Below, piece after piece: positions 1 through 7,990 of a DNA stretch of 45,940 bases (the stretch's first letter is position 1; each line of letters begins with the position of its first letter). Source of the DNA: JBKEDC01 sp047975205 (GTDB taxonomy: Bacteria > Bacteroidota > Bacteroidia > Bacteroidales > Prolixibacteraceae); assembly GCA_047975205.1 (NCBI GenBank), contig JBKEDC010000009.1:1-45940 (forward strand), given 5' to 3'. Under the pieces are notes generated by a model, which saw only the letters and a list, made by a program, of their open reading frames with translations, was not told the origin of the DNA and searched no databases. Made by a program: the position numbers and the translations under genes.

Positions 1-962
1 CAAGTTGTGCATTATTGTGTAGTATATTAATTGATTAAGCACCATTAAAATACTAATTTGCAATGATATGTGCAACTTGTTCTTCATTAAAATCATAAAT
101 AATTAATTCCGCCAACGGGTAAATTATCAACTATTAATCCGACTAATGACATTTGTTTCGTTGGAAGAATTCAGAGCTTTGCAAAGCATTCGCCCAAAAA
201 AGGGATACTATACGTCTAAAAATCACCACATCAGTCAATAACCTAAGACTGTCGTAAAAAGTAGTCTTTTAATACACTACAGGTGGTTGAGCCACAAAAG
301 CAGCGAAAGAATATACCGTTATTTACCCTATCCTCAACCTTGTAATCACTCAAACCATACCAGAACTGAAACAAACACATTATAGATAACGACAAACCAT
401 CATAAAGAATTACCTGTTACGCTATTGCCTTTTTTAGCACGAACCTATCAGGCTATTTATAGAATCCCAGTTTAATAATTGGTTCATTTATGTAAAAAAA
501 TGCACTCCTTATCTTATGTGTACTTGAACTACAAGTGATGTTTGTCTAGGTGGGCGGTATTCTTACTTCATACCATAAAGACACCAAAATACTTTCTCCC
601 GAAGGATGGTCTTAAATTACATTAACGACTATAAATCAACATCTTAATATTATTTTCTAGTTTTTCCTCGCTTAAGAACAGGTAGAGTTTATGCATTTAT
701 AGGCTTTTCTACGCAAATAAAACAGCTAATTTATCCTTGACGCACTTATTCTCGATGAGAAAAGTAAATAAAACAGTAATTCCAGGCTTTCTCTTCCGAA
801 GAAATGAAGCTAAAAGTTATAATTGCGGTTAATTCTAAACAAAGAAAAGGACATAGGACAGCTAGTTTCCTCATTTATCAAATTCGAATTGCAACACATG
901 GGAGCTGCATCAAAAATAAAATATCCTATTTATTCTTCTCTTTCTTTTTCGACCATATCTGA
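1..962. other. Intergenic region without recognisable gene
   Basis: This AT-rich stretch has stops in all frames and no reading frame that resembles a known family. It holds no tRNA-like clover or CRISPR-like repeat that I could see. Its right end is immediately downstream of rmuC. Bases 610-655 weakly resemble 8702-8745, including an identical 16-base core, so it may contain decayed repeat DNA. The low coding content suggests degenerate accessory sequence, but nothing in it can be named. Confidence 0.5.
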
Positions 963-2498
963 TTAATCCAATAAATGTTCGGGTAAATCTTTTTTGGTTT
1001 TCACACCCAGTTTTTTCAGTTTCTGCGTACTATTCACCAAGTTTCCTCTTCCCTCACTTAACTTTTTCATGGCGCTATCGTAATTGGTGCGCGTAGTTTC
1101 TATGCCTTTGCCTATTTTTTCCATATCTTCTACAAAACCTACAAACTTATCGTATAATTTAGCTCCGGCATCGGCAATTTCCAAAATATTGCGTGTTTGA
1201 TTCTCTTGCTTCCATATCGAAGCAACGGTGCGCAGCGTTGCCAATAAGGTTGACGGACTTACGATGACTACTTTTCGATCCCAAGCAAACCCATATAAAT
1301 CATTGTCGTTTTCAATAGCCATGCTAAACGACGATTCTATGGGTAAAAACAGCAAAACAAAGTCGGGCGAATTAATACCTTGCAAGTTATTGTAGTGCTT
1401 CTCACTCAAACCTTTGATATGAGCCTGCAAACTGGCAATATGTGCCTTTTTATAGGCTGTTCTATCGATTTCATTATCAGCATTTACCCAGTTAGTATAT
1501 GCTATTAACGACACTTTAGAGTCAACAATAATATGCTTGTTATCAGGGAGGTTAATCACCACATCAGGTTGTAGTCGTTTGCCCTCATCGTTTTGTGCAC
1601 TATATTGCTTGCTGTATTCGGAGCCTTCACGCAGTCCGGAACGTTCCAACACTTTATCTAAAATCATTTCGCCCCAATTTCCTTGCTGCTTATTATCTGA
1701 TTTTAAGGCTTTAGTCAGACTATTTGCCTCACTACTGATTCGTTGATTCAGCTCTTGCAATTTTTTAAGCTCTGCTTTCATGTCGGTTTGATCTTTCAAA
1801 CCTTTTTCATAGGTGTCTTCTACTTTTTTCTCAAAATTCCGTAGTTTTTCGTTCAGTGGATGTAGAATATCACTGATATTTTTCTGATTTTTCTCCGTAA
1901 ACTTCTCGCTGTTTACTTCTAGTATTTTGTTTGCCACATTTTCAAACTCCATTTGGAATTTCTTCTGCAATCTTTCAACATCTTGCTGCTGCTGTTCCAG
2001 CTTTCCCCCCATAGCTTTGAGCTGTGCTCGAGTGTTTATCAATTCAGCATGTTGCACATCGAAATTCTCTTTAAGCGCAAGATGCTCTCCTTGCAAGCTA
2101 CTATATTGATTCTTATGCTCGGCATAATTTTGTTGTGTGTTGTGCAAATTAGCCTCCGATTGGGTAAGCTGAAGCTGTGTATTCTCTTGAATTTCATGCA
2201 GTTGAGCACTCTTTTGGCTTATACTTTCGTTTTTCTGCTGCAAGCTACTGCATCTTTCTCGAAGTTGCACTACTTCCTGCTCAGAGTAGCGAAGTTGCTC
2301 TAATTCTGCTTTCAATTGCACTAACAGCTCTTTATAATGCGCCGTATCTGCTTGCTCTAACTGCAGGTCGGTCTGCAATTGATAAATTTTATCGATTTGA
2401 TCATCGGTATTGGTCGTTTTACTGTTGTGTAATAACTTCACTACCAATAGAATTAAAATAACCAACGGTAGTATAACAAGAATTTCCGATGTGCCCAT
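963..2498 (-). CDS. rmuC: RmuC-family DNA recombination protein
   Basis: RmuC proteins are predicted nuclease-fold proteins that limit recombination at inverted repeats. This 511-residue protein has the family layout: an N-terminal membrane anchor (about residues 6-24, ending in VKLLHNS), a long Gln/Glu-rich coiled coil (about 35-260), and a conserved C-terminal domain beginning near GNWGEMILDKVLERSGL. Typical motifs follow: QPDVVINLPD, the acidic-lysine pair in IIVDSKVSL, and FLPIESSFSMA. The ATG at 2498 puts the anchor at the very start, as expected. A hairpin terminator at 2537-2577 separates it from the gene upstream, so it is probably transcribed alone. Family assignment is secure; the precise DNA substrate is not known from sequence. 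Confidence 0.93.
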   Translation of the reverse strand: MGTSEILVILPLVILILLVVKLLHNSKTTNTDDQIDKIYQLQTDLQLEQADTAHYKELLVQLKAELEQLRYSEQEVVQLRERCSSLQQKNESISQKSAQLHEIQENTQLQLTQSEANLHNTQQNYAEHKNQYSSLQGEHLALKENFDVQHAELINTRAQLKAMGGKLEQQQQDVERLQKKFQMEFENVANKILEVNSEKFTEKNQKNISDILHPLNEKLRNFEKKVEDTYEKGLKDQTDMKAELKKLQELNQRISSEANSLTKALKSDNKQQGNWGEMILDKVLERSGLREGSEYSKQYSAQNDEGKRLQPDVVINLPDNKHIIVDSKVSLIAYTNWVNADNEIDRTAYKKAHIASLQAHIKGLSEKHYNNLQGINSPDFVLLFLPIESSFSMAIENDNDLYGFAWDRKVVIVSPSTLLATLRTVASIWKQENQTRNILEIADAGAKLYDKFVGFVEDMEKIGKGIETTRTNYDSAMKKLSEGRGNLVNSTQKLKKLGVKTKKDLPEHLLD

Positions 2499-2536
2499 AA
2501 ATATCTCGTTTTTGGTTGTTTTTTAGGTTTGAAAAT

Positions 2537-2577
2537 ATATAAGAGCATCTCTATTAATCATGGAGATGCTTTTATAT
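2537..2577 (-). terminator. Hairpin terminator of the 2597-3241 gene
   Basis: Arms at 2537-2551 and 2563-2577 pair over 15 bases with one G-T wobble, around an 11-base loop. The hairpin lies directly downstream of the stop of the minus-strand gene at 2597. The U-tract is weak, because the arm itself supplies the A/T-rich end. Confidence 0.65.
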
Positions 2578-2596
2578 GTCGGTGAATAGTTATCGT

Positions 2597-3241
2597 TTAC
2601 AGTAGATTATTCTTTATCTTAACATCCATTAGTTCGCGAGCTAACTTTTGTTCGCGTGTAAGGGCATTCTTTCGGTGATTTTCAAATTCTTCTTGCACTT
2701 CTCGCAAGCTTTCTTTTGTTTCTCTCACTTGGGCATATCCTCGTTTAAACATTAAGGATACTACAACCAACAAAATAACCAGAACAATAAAAACTGTCCA
2801 TACAATGGTTTTGCATGTTGCAATAGGAACATATTTCCCGAACAATTTCACACTATTTTCTGCTCGCAAAGCTTCTTCTAATTGAGTTTTAATCTCGGCT
2901 GCTTCAGTGGTCTGCGACTTCAGTCGGGTGTTTAATCCGTTCAGCTTTTCTTGATATTTTTCATCTTGTGCATAATAAAGTTGGAGCGAATCGCTTACAT
3001 TCTTTTGCAATGATTGAAGGGCTTCAAACTTAACCACACGATATGCAACTCCTTTTTCCTTATATGCTGTTGATACTCGTTCTAATGTATTGAATTGTCC
3101 TTGAATGGTCGGGTCTTCAACTGTTTCTTTTGTACTTTCTTTTTGCGCGGTATCATCTTGTGCTATTACTTGTTGCGGTACGAATGACACACTCCATAGG
3201 AACACCCAAAGAGTGGCAATTAATCTTACTTTTAGCTTCAT
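2597..3241 (-). CDS. Exported coiled-coil membrane protein, function unknown
   Basis: A 214-residue protein with an N-terminal signal sequence (residues 1-28, ending VIAQ), a predicted helical coiled-coil region (about 45-130), one strong transmembrane helix (about 143-166, rich in Val/Leu/Ile) and a charged C-terminal helix containing EEFENHRKNALTREQKLARE. From memory, that C-terminal motif is widespread in Bacteroidetes proteins of this size, often labelled tRNA (guanine-N1)-methyltransferase in databases. Nothing here supports a methyltransferase: there is no SAM-binding motif and the protein is a membrane-anchored coiled coil. A well-formed promoter (3279-3308) and its own terminator (2537-2577) make it monocistronic. 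I assign no function; a scaffolding or envelope role is only a guess. Confidence 0.8.
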   Translation of the reverse strand: MKLKVRLIATLWVFLWSVSFVPQQVIAQDDTAQKESTKETVEDPTIQGQFNTLERVSTAYKEKGVAYRVVKFEALQSLQKNVSDSLQLYYAQDEKYQEKLNGLNTRLKSQTTEAAEIKTQLEEALRAENSVKLFGKYVPIATCKTIVWTVFIVLVILLVVVSLMFKRGYAQVRETKESLREVQEEFENHRKNALTREQKLARELMDVKIKNNLL

Positions 3242-3278
3242 CTTATATTTTTTTATCTATGACCAATGTGTTAGCACA

Positions 3279-3308
3279 CAAAAATAGATGTTTTATTTCG
3301 GTTGCAAA
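3279..3308 (-). promoter_or_regulatory. Bacteroidetes-type promoter for 2597-3241
   Basis: On the minus strand TTTG (3305-3308) and TATTTTTG (3279-3286) are separated by 18 bases, matching the TTTG / TAnnTTTG pattern of the primary Bacteroidetes sigma factor. The start codon lies about 38 bases downstream. Confidence 0.65.
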
Positions 3309-3321
3309 CATCCATCTTTAT

Positions 3322-4086
3322 TTATTCGAGTAATGTCCCTCCTCCATTTATGCCATCTACATTGGTAATTCTAATTTGTTTAACACCCCTATTCATAGCC
3401 GCAAAACTATTTTCCAATTTCGGAATCATACCGGTGTGGATAGCTCCCACATCCTTTAACTTTGCAAAAAGCAGGCTGTTCATCTGCTTTATCACTGTTT
3501 TATTATCATCAGCATCTTCCAGCACGCCGGGTTTTTCGAAACAGTAGATAAGCTCTACATCGAAGTGTTTACTAAGTGCCACCGCAGCTTCAGCGGCAAT
3601 TGTATCAGCATTCACATTGAGCATATTTCCTTGTCCGTCATGCGAAAGCGGAGCTAATATCGGCACTATCTGTTGCTCAAGTAGCAAACTCAATTCATTT
3701 ATATTTACTTTGATGATATCACCCACATAGCCATAGTCAATTGTTTTCACCGGACGTTTCACAGCCTGCATATAATTTAAATCGGCACCGGTTAAGCCTA
3801 CGGCGTTTAAGCCTTTAGCTTGCAACTGAGCTACAACATTCTTATTAACCAATCCGCCATAAACCATAGTCACCACTTCCAACATTGCCCTGTCGGTAAT
3901 ACGTCTGCCATCTACCATTTTAGTTTCCACACCCAAGCGATTTGCCATGGCTGTTGCCGAGCGACCTCCCCCGTGCACCAAAATTTTCAAACCTTCAATC
4001 TGAGTGAATTTTTCTAAAAGTGCATTTAGCTCCTGAGCTTCTTCCACCAGCTTACCACCCACTTTCACTATGGTTATCTTCTGCAT
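3322..4086 (-). CDS. argB: Acetylglutamate (or N-succinylglutamate) kinase
   Basis: ArgB phosphorylates the gamma-carboxylate of an N-acylated glutamate in cytoplasmic arginine synthesis. The protein shows the amino-acid-kinase fold signatures: the N-terminal KVGGK lysine loop, the ILVHGGG glycine loop, MVDGRRITD, LTGADLN, NVNADTIAAEAA and a C-terminal GAIHTGMIPKL segment. A GTG codon lies one codon upstream, but the ATG at 4084-4086 is the better start and gives 254 residues, the short length normal for Bacteroidetes. Bacteroides fragilis is known to use succinylated rather than acetylated intermediates, so the true substrate may be N-succinylglutamate; sequence alone does not settle this. 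No other arg genes lie nearby. Confidence 0.92.
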   Translation of the reverse strand: MQKITIVKVGGKLVEEAQELNALLEKFTQIEGLKILVHGGGRSATAMANRLGVETKMVDGRRITDRAMLEVVTMVYGGLVNKNVVAQLQAKGLNAVGLTGADLNYMQAVKRPVKTIDYGYVGDIIKVNINELSLLLEQQIVPILAPLSHDGQGNMLNVNADTIAAEAAVALSKHFDVELIYCFEKPGVLEDADDNKTVIKQMNSLLFAKLKDVGAIHTGMIPKLENSFAAMNRGVKQIRITNVDGINGGGTLLE

Positions 4087-4103
4087 CACATTCGTTTTTC
4101 TTA

Positions 4104-4111
4104 CAAATATA
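4104..4111 (-). promoter_or_regulatory. Promoter -7 element of argB
   Basis: The minus strand reads TATATTTG here, a full match to TAnnTTTG, about 18 bases before the ATG. I see no clear TTTG at the -33 position. A perfect 7-base inverted repeat (4177-4191) lies between the cyclophilin stop at 4205 and argB's promoter, upstream of the -7 box. Confidence 0.5.
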
Positions 4112-4204
4112 GCAAGAGCTGTTCAATTGTTATCCTTTTCTGAAGCTTATTTAAGCAAGATATAGCAATTGAATAGATCAACTAAGTTGATGCGAAGTTG
4201 TAGT

Positions 4205-5065
4205 CTATTGAATGATATGCACTTGTATCTTCACATCGGTAGCCGGACGCTGATTGGCATCGGTTTTAAGGCGAGAGATTTTATCGATAACATTAAATCC
4301 GGAGATACATTCACCAAAAACGGTGTACTTGCCATCTAATTCCGGGTACCCGCCCACCGATGTATAGGCCTTTCGCTGCTCGTCGGTAAAATAGAGTGTG
4401 TTTGGATTTAGCTCCATCTTCGACTGAATATCTGACTTCACATTGCGAACCATCCGATTAAATTCTTGCGCTTTAGCTTTAGCAACTTCTTTATCGGCAG
4501 TTTCAGTGGCTTCTTTTTTCAATTGTTTTAGTCGGACTTTGATTTCCGGAGTGTATATTTCTGCAGTTATCTTCTTCTTAATAGGAATGTTTACTGCCAA
4601 CTCTAGCGTATCTAATTGTCCTTCGGAGTGCACCGAACCTTCGATGATATAGAACTGCGAGATGTCGGATTGTTTGAAAGGATTCACCTCATCATCTTGT
4701 CGAGGGGCACAAAGAGCTCCTTTTTTGTGAAAGTGATTAGTTCTGATTTCATCGTCAACTGTATAATCAGGATCACCATAGCCTATGCGTTTCCCCGGAG
4801 GTGCATTTCGTGATGATTTAGAACCTCCTTGAATAAGAAAATCATTTATTACCCGGTAAAACAGTGTGCCGTTATAATAGCCTTCTTTTGCCAGTTTCAA
4901 AAACTCATCGCGATGCTTAGGCGTGTCATTATAGAGTTTAAAACGCATGTTTCCCATATTGGTTTGTATTTCTACGATGTGCGTTTTTTCTTGCGCTTGC
5001 GTTGGAAACGAGCAGAACAAAAGCATCAGAAATGTTCCGAAGAATATGTGAAAGAGTTTTGGCAT
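4205..5065 (-). CDS. Secreted cyclophilin-type peptidyl-prolyl isomerase
   Basis: Catalyses cis-trans isomerisation of X-Pro bonds, here in the periplasm. A signal peptide (residues 1-24, ending TQAQ) is followed by the cyclophilin fold: FYRVINDFLIQGG (68-81) carries the conserved Arg and Gln, SQFYI is at 136-140, and LDGKYTVFGE is at 243-252. Between the last two the usual short loop is replaced by about 100 mostly charged, helical residues, so the protein is 286 rather than about 170-200 residues long. It lies 10 bases downstream of a paralogue with the same insertion (5076-5900) and shares its promoter. The pair most likely arose by tandem duplication. The family is certain; client proteins are unknown. 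Confidence 0.92.
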   Translation of the reverse strand: MPKLFHIFFGTFLMLLFCSFPTQAQEKTHIVEIQTNMGNMRFKLYNDTPKHRDEFLKLAKEGYYNGTLFYRVINDFLIQGGSKSSRNAPPGKRIGYGDPDYTVDDEIRTNHFHKKGALCAPRQDDEVNPFKQSDISQFYIIEGSVHSEGQLDTLELAVNIPIKKKITAEIYTPEIKVRLKQLKKEATETADKEVAKAKAQEFNRMVRNVKSDIQSKMELNPNTLYFTDEQRKAYTSVGGYPELDGKYTVFGECISGFNVIDKISRLKTDANQRPATDVKIQVHIIQ

Positions 5066-5075
5066 GTACTCAGGT

Positions 5076-5900
5076 TTATCGGCGTTTGATTCTTATTTTC
5101 ATTGAAATAGGTTTCATCGGACGGTCATAGCGATCAACTTGTGCATCGGCAATTTTATCTAATACATCGAAACCTTCCACAAGCTGACCGAACACGGTAT
5201 ATTCGCCGTCAAGCGATGGAGAACCCCCTTCTTCCATATATATTTTACGTTGTGCATCAGTAAACTTAGGCAGTGGATTTTCTTTCATGACTTGTTCTGT
5301 TTGCCGACGTATTTCGAGTCTTAAGCTTGCCAAACTATCTTGTTCATCGGCTGCCACATAGCGGTTGAAATCGGCTTCATGTTCTTCGAATATATGCAGG
5401 CGAATATTTCGTTGGTATGCTTCTTGTTTATTATGTTCGATATTATGGAGCTCTTCTTCGGTGTATTTTCTACCTTGCACGATATAAAACTGAGATGCCG
5501 ATGATTCTCTCTTCGGATTAGCATCATCAGCCAAACGTGCGGCTGCCAATGCTCCTTTCCGATGGAATAAGGAATCGGAAATTTCTGCCGGTATGGTGTA
5601 AGCTAGGTCATCAGCGTCTATTTTGCTGTCGGAGTCGGCTGTTCGGGTTTTCACATCGCCTCCTTGCACCATAAATTCTTTAATTACCCGATGAAAGATC
5701 AAACCATCATAAAACCGTTCCTTCACCAAGTGCATAAAGTTATCGCGATGCTTAGGCGTTTCATTATACAATTCAAATATCATAGTTCCATAAGTAGTTT
5801 CTACTTCAACTTGACAGCGTTTTTCCTTTTCGGGCGATTTTGCACACGAATTGAAGCCCATTAGCAGAAACAACACAAATAAATAGAATAGCCTTTTCAT
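5076..5900 (-). CDS. Lipoprotein cyclophilin-type peptidyl-prolyl isomerase
   Basis: A 274-residue paralogue of the next gene downstream. It carries a lipoprotein signal: MKRLFYLFVLFLLMGFNSC places the lipidated cysteine at residue 19, so the enzyme should be membrane-anchored while its neighbour appears soluble. Conserved cyclophilin features are FHRVIKEFMVQGGD (69-82), SQFYI (136-140) and LDGEYTVFG (230-238). An extra, highly charged helical segment of about 90 residues sits between the last two motifs, as in the paralogue. The promoter at 5921-5951 is an excellent match to the Bacteroidetes consensus and should drive both genes. The two probably work as periplasmic folding helpers for outer-membrane or secreted proteins; this role is inferred from location only. 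Confidence 0.92.
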   Translation of the reverse strand: MKRLFYLFVLFLLMGFNSCAKSPEKEKRCQVEVETTYGTMIFELYNETPKHRDNFMHLVKERFYDGLIFHRVIKEFMVQGGDVKTRTADSDSKIDADDLAYTIPAEISDSLFHRKGALAAARLADDANPKRESSASQFYIVQGRKYTEEELHNIEHNKQEAYQRNIRLHIFEEHEADFNRYVAADEQDSLASLRLEIRRQTEQVMKENPLPKFTDAQRKIYMEEGGSPSLDGEYTVFGQLVEGFDVLDKIADAQVDRYDRPMKPISMKIRIKRR

Positions 5901-5920
5901 GCGTATATATTTTTAGTTTG

Positions 5921-5951
5921 CAAATATACAGACTCTGCTTACTAACACAAA
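5921..5951 (-). promoter_or_regulatory. Promoter of the cyclophilin pair
   Basis: Minus-strand TTTG (5948-5951), then 19 bases, then TATATTTG (5921-5928): a full match to both elements with optimal spacing. The -33 TTTG is the last part of the T-run that ends the upstream sigma-factor terminator. Confidence 0.75.
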
Positions 5952-5987
5952 AAAAAGCGAACATAACACCGCAGTGCTGTTCGCTTT
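5949..5987 (-). terminator. Rho-independent terminator of the ECF sigma gene
   Basis: Nine-base perfect arms AAAGCGAAC (5954-5962) and GTTCGCTTT (5979-5987) enclose a 16-base loop. On the minus strand the hairpin runs into an uninterrupted T-run. It lies just beyond the sigma-factor stop at 6014. Confidence 0.85.
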
Positions 5988-6013
5988 AATGATTATTAAA
6001 ATACAGAGAGCCT

Positions 6014-6520
6014 TCAATAAGCATAATCGGCTAATGATTTTTCCAATTTCTTGCGTGTGAAGAAGATTCTACTCTTCACGGTTCCTAAGGGCAAATGCAA
6101 TTCATCGGAAATTTCCTTGTATTTATAGCCATCGAGAAACATGGTGAATGGCACACGATATTCATCGGCCAACTCGTTAATATTTTTTGTTATCTCTTTC
6201 TCATTATAAGTTGATTCAGGCGAAGTAAAGACATCTTCTTTAGACATACTTATGTGATAATCATTATTATTCTTATCGAAAGTAGAGCGTACTTTTACAT
6301 TCCGACGATAATTATTAATAAATGAGTTTCTCATGATGGTATATGTCCAAGCCTTAAAATTAGTATTGGCTCTAAATTGCTCTCTATAAGTTAATGCCTT
6401 CAAAAAAGTCTCTTGCAACAAATCCTGAGCCGTTTCTTCGCTGGTTGTCAGGCTTAATGCATAATGAAATAGGTTTTCTTGAAGCTCAAGCAATGCATTA
6501 TTGAAATTAGTTGTATTCAT
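6014..6520 (-). CDS. ECF-type RNA polymerase sigma factor
   Basis: A 168-residue sigma-70 family factor of the extracytoplasmic-function group, which redirects RNA polymerase to alternative promoters. Region 2 is visible as LFHYALSLTTSEETAQDLLQ followed by KAWTYTIMRNSFINNYRR (-10 recognition). Region 4 appears as ADEYRVPFTMFLDGYKYKEI with the helix-turn-helix LPLGTVKSRIFFTRKKL. The regions are joined by a short acidic linker. No anti-sigma factor or SusC/D pair is adjacent, so it is an orphan rather than a PUL-type sigma. It resembles, from memory, the widespread EcfO-like factors of Bacteroides; I am not sure enough to use the name. It has its own promoter (6545) and terminator (5949-5987). 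Confidence 0.92.
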   Translation of the reverse strand: MNTTNFNNALLELQENLFHYALSLTTSEETAQDLLQETFLKALTYREQFRANTNFKAWTYTIMRNSFINNYRRNVKVRSTFDKNNNDYHISMSKEDVFTSPESTYNEKEITKNINELADEYRVPFTMFLDGYKYKEISDELHLPLGTVKSRIFFTRKKLEKSLADYAY

Positions 6521-6544
6521 GACTATTCATTTTTAAATGTATTA

Positions 6545-6552
6545 CAAAAATA
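6545..6552 (-). promoter_or_regulatory. Promoter -7 element of the ECF sigma gene
   Basis: The minus strand reads TATTTTTG, matching TAnnTTTG, 24 bases upstream of the start codon. No clear -33 TTTG is present; a TTTA lies 16 bases further upstream. This argues for transcription by the housekeeping sigma factor. Confidence 0.5.
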
Positions 6553-7200
6553 GCACGACTCTTTTTGCTAAAAAAGATATTTTAATCTTTTATTAATCGA
6601 TAATATTGATGCCCTGTTTAGTATATCAATAAGCCTAAATTTAAATGTTAATTCACAGAGGTATTATCATCAGCCTGCCCATAAAGTTAATTTAATTTTC
6701 TACAACAACCTTCTTTTCGAAAAATAAGTTAAAACATTTCTTGTCTATAATCTGTTCATCTGCTCAAATTATAATATGTCAATTTCGGTTTTGACAGCTT
6801 TATATTTCAACGATATAGTTCAAATCAGACCGAAGCGCGACAATCCTTCAAACAATATTGGCAGCATTAATCCTAATTCATGCTTATATGCAACAAATAT
6901 GGTTTGACTCAACGCTAATCTCACCCATCTGCAAAAAAGTATCAGAATAATTATGCCTAATTCACTCCATATTTCTTGAGTAACAGCTCAAGAAAAACAA
7001 TTCAAAACCATAACACACTACTAATCAACAACAAACATTAGAGAAAGCAAAATGATAAATCCTAATTATCTCAACAATAAGTTAATTCAATTGTAATTAT
7101 ACAAAAATTAGGATATTATTAACTTATTTTAATTCAACTTGGTATCATTTAGAATAAATTGTCGATAGTAATGGTCTTAATTAACACCTTTTGAACAAAA
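6553..7200. other. Long AT-rich divergent intergenic region
   Basis: About 650 bases separate the divergent sigma-factor and DUF4294 genes. No reading frame in it resembles a protein and I saw no tRNA or riboswitch fold. The sequence is rich in TTAAT and AATTA words. It could hold long untranslated leaders or a small RNA, but nothing in the sequence demonstrates either. Confidence 0.4.
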
Positions 7201-7222
7201 GTACTTGTATCTTCGCCCCAAT

Positions 7223-7822
7223 ATGAGGATGCTTTGCACAATACTTTTTTCTTTTCTCTTATGCTCATTGACTAACCGTTTGTCGGCACAAGAAAACTGC
7301 CACGTAAAAACTACCACTACCGTTATTCACGGCGATACTATTCCTCAGTTTATTTTAGATGAATTGAAAGTAAACCCGATGCCTAATTTTGAATCAAGAA
7401 GATTTGCCCGCAGATATTGGCGATTAGTAGGAAGGGTGAAGAAAACATATCCTTATGCTGTTATTGCCGCTAAACTCATGGATGAATATAACGAAAAATA
7501 CGAGCTTGCCGGTGCCGACAAAAGCGAGCGACGCAAGTATTTAAAGCAAATGGAAAAAGAACTTTTCAATACTTACGGTTCGGCATTGCGCAAAATGAGT
7601 ATTTCCGACGGTCGTGTGCTAATTAAACTTATCGATAGGGAAACCAACAGCACTTCATATGCTTTAATCAAGGATTTGAAAGGTGGTACATCGGCATTTT
7701 TTTGGCAGGGCATTGCTAAGTTATTTGGTAATGACTTGAAAAGCCAATATAACCCGGAAGAAAATTTTGAAGATGAACACATTGAGCAAATATTGCTTTT
7801 CTTGAAATATAAGATGATTTAA
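7223..7822 (+). CDS. DUF4294 family exported protein
   Basis: I recognise the Bacteroidetes family DUF4294, of unknown function. The motifs are HGDTIPQFILDELKV near the N-terminus, FARRYWRLVGRVKKTYPYA in the middle, and LIKLIDRETNSTSYALIKDL with GGTSAFFWQGIAKLFG in the second half. A signal peptide ends near RLSAQ. An in-frame TTG lies upstream at 7205, but that codon adjoins a TATCTTCG promoter-like box, so the ATG at 7223 (199 residues) is preferred; an ATG at 7229 is also possible. The protein is small, basic in its middle part and predicted to be periplasmic. The next gene is 168 bases downstream on the same strand, so a joint transcript is possible but not shown. Confidence 0.85.
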   Translation: MRMLCTILFSFLLCSLTNRLSAQENCHVKTTTTVIHGDTIPQFILDELKVNPMPNFESRRFARRYWRLVGRVKKTYPYAVIAAKLMDEYNEKYELAGADKSERRKYLKQMEKELFNTYGSALRKMSISDGRVLIKLIDRETNSTSYALIKDLKGGTSAFFWQGIAKLFGNDLKSQYNPEENFEDEHIEQILLFLKYKMI

Positions 7823-7990
7823 ATGTACTTTGGGCTTTAATTTTTAGCCATAGATTTCCGTAAATTCTTTTTTTACTTACTCTTCTTTTTATTGTGAATT
7901 CATTAAACTAAATGGCCAAGAAGATTGTTGAATAAATATTGGTTTGTTTCAAACCTATTGTTTTAATGAAGAATAAATAACAAACACCGC

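Noticed and set aside
1953..2303. A 116-codon plus-strand frame inside rmuC
   Set aside because: Antisense to the coiled-coil region of rmuC, with Leu-rich translation produced by the complementary Gln codons.
4177..4191. ATCAACT-A-AGTTGAT hairpin as a terminator after the cyclophilins
   Set aside because: Seven base pairs with a one-base loop and no T-run is too weak; it is noted only as a possible regulatory site.
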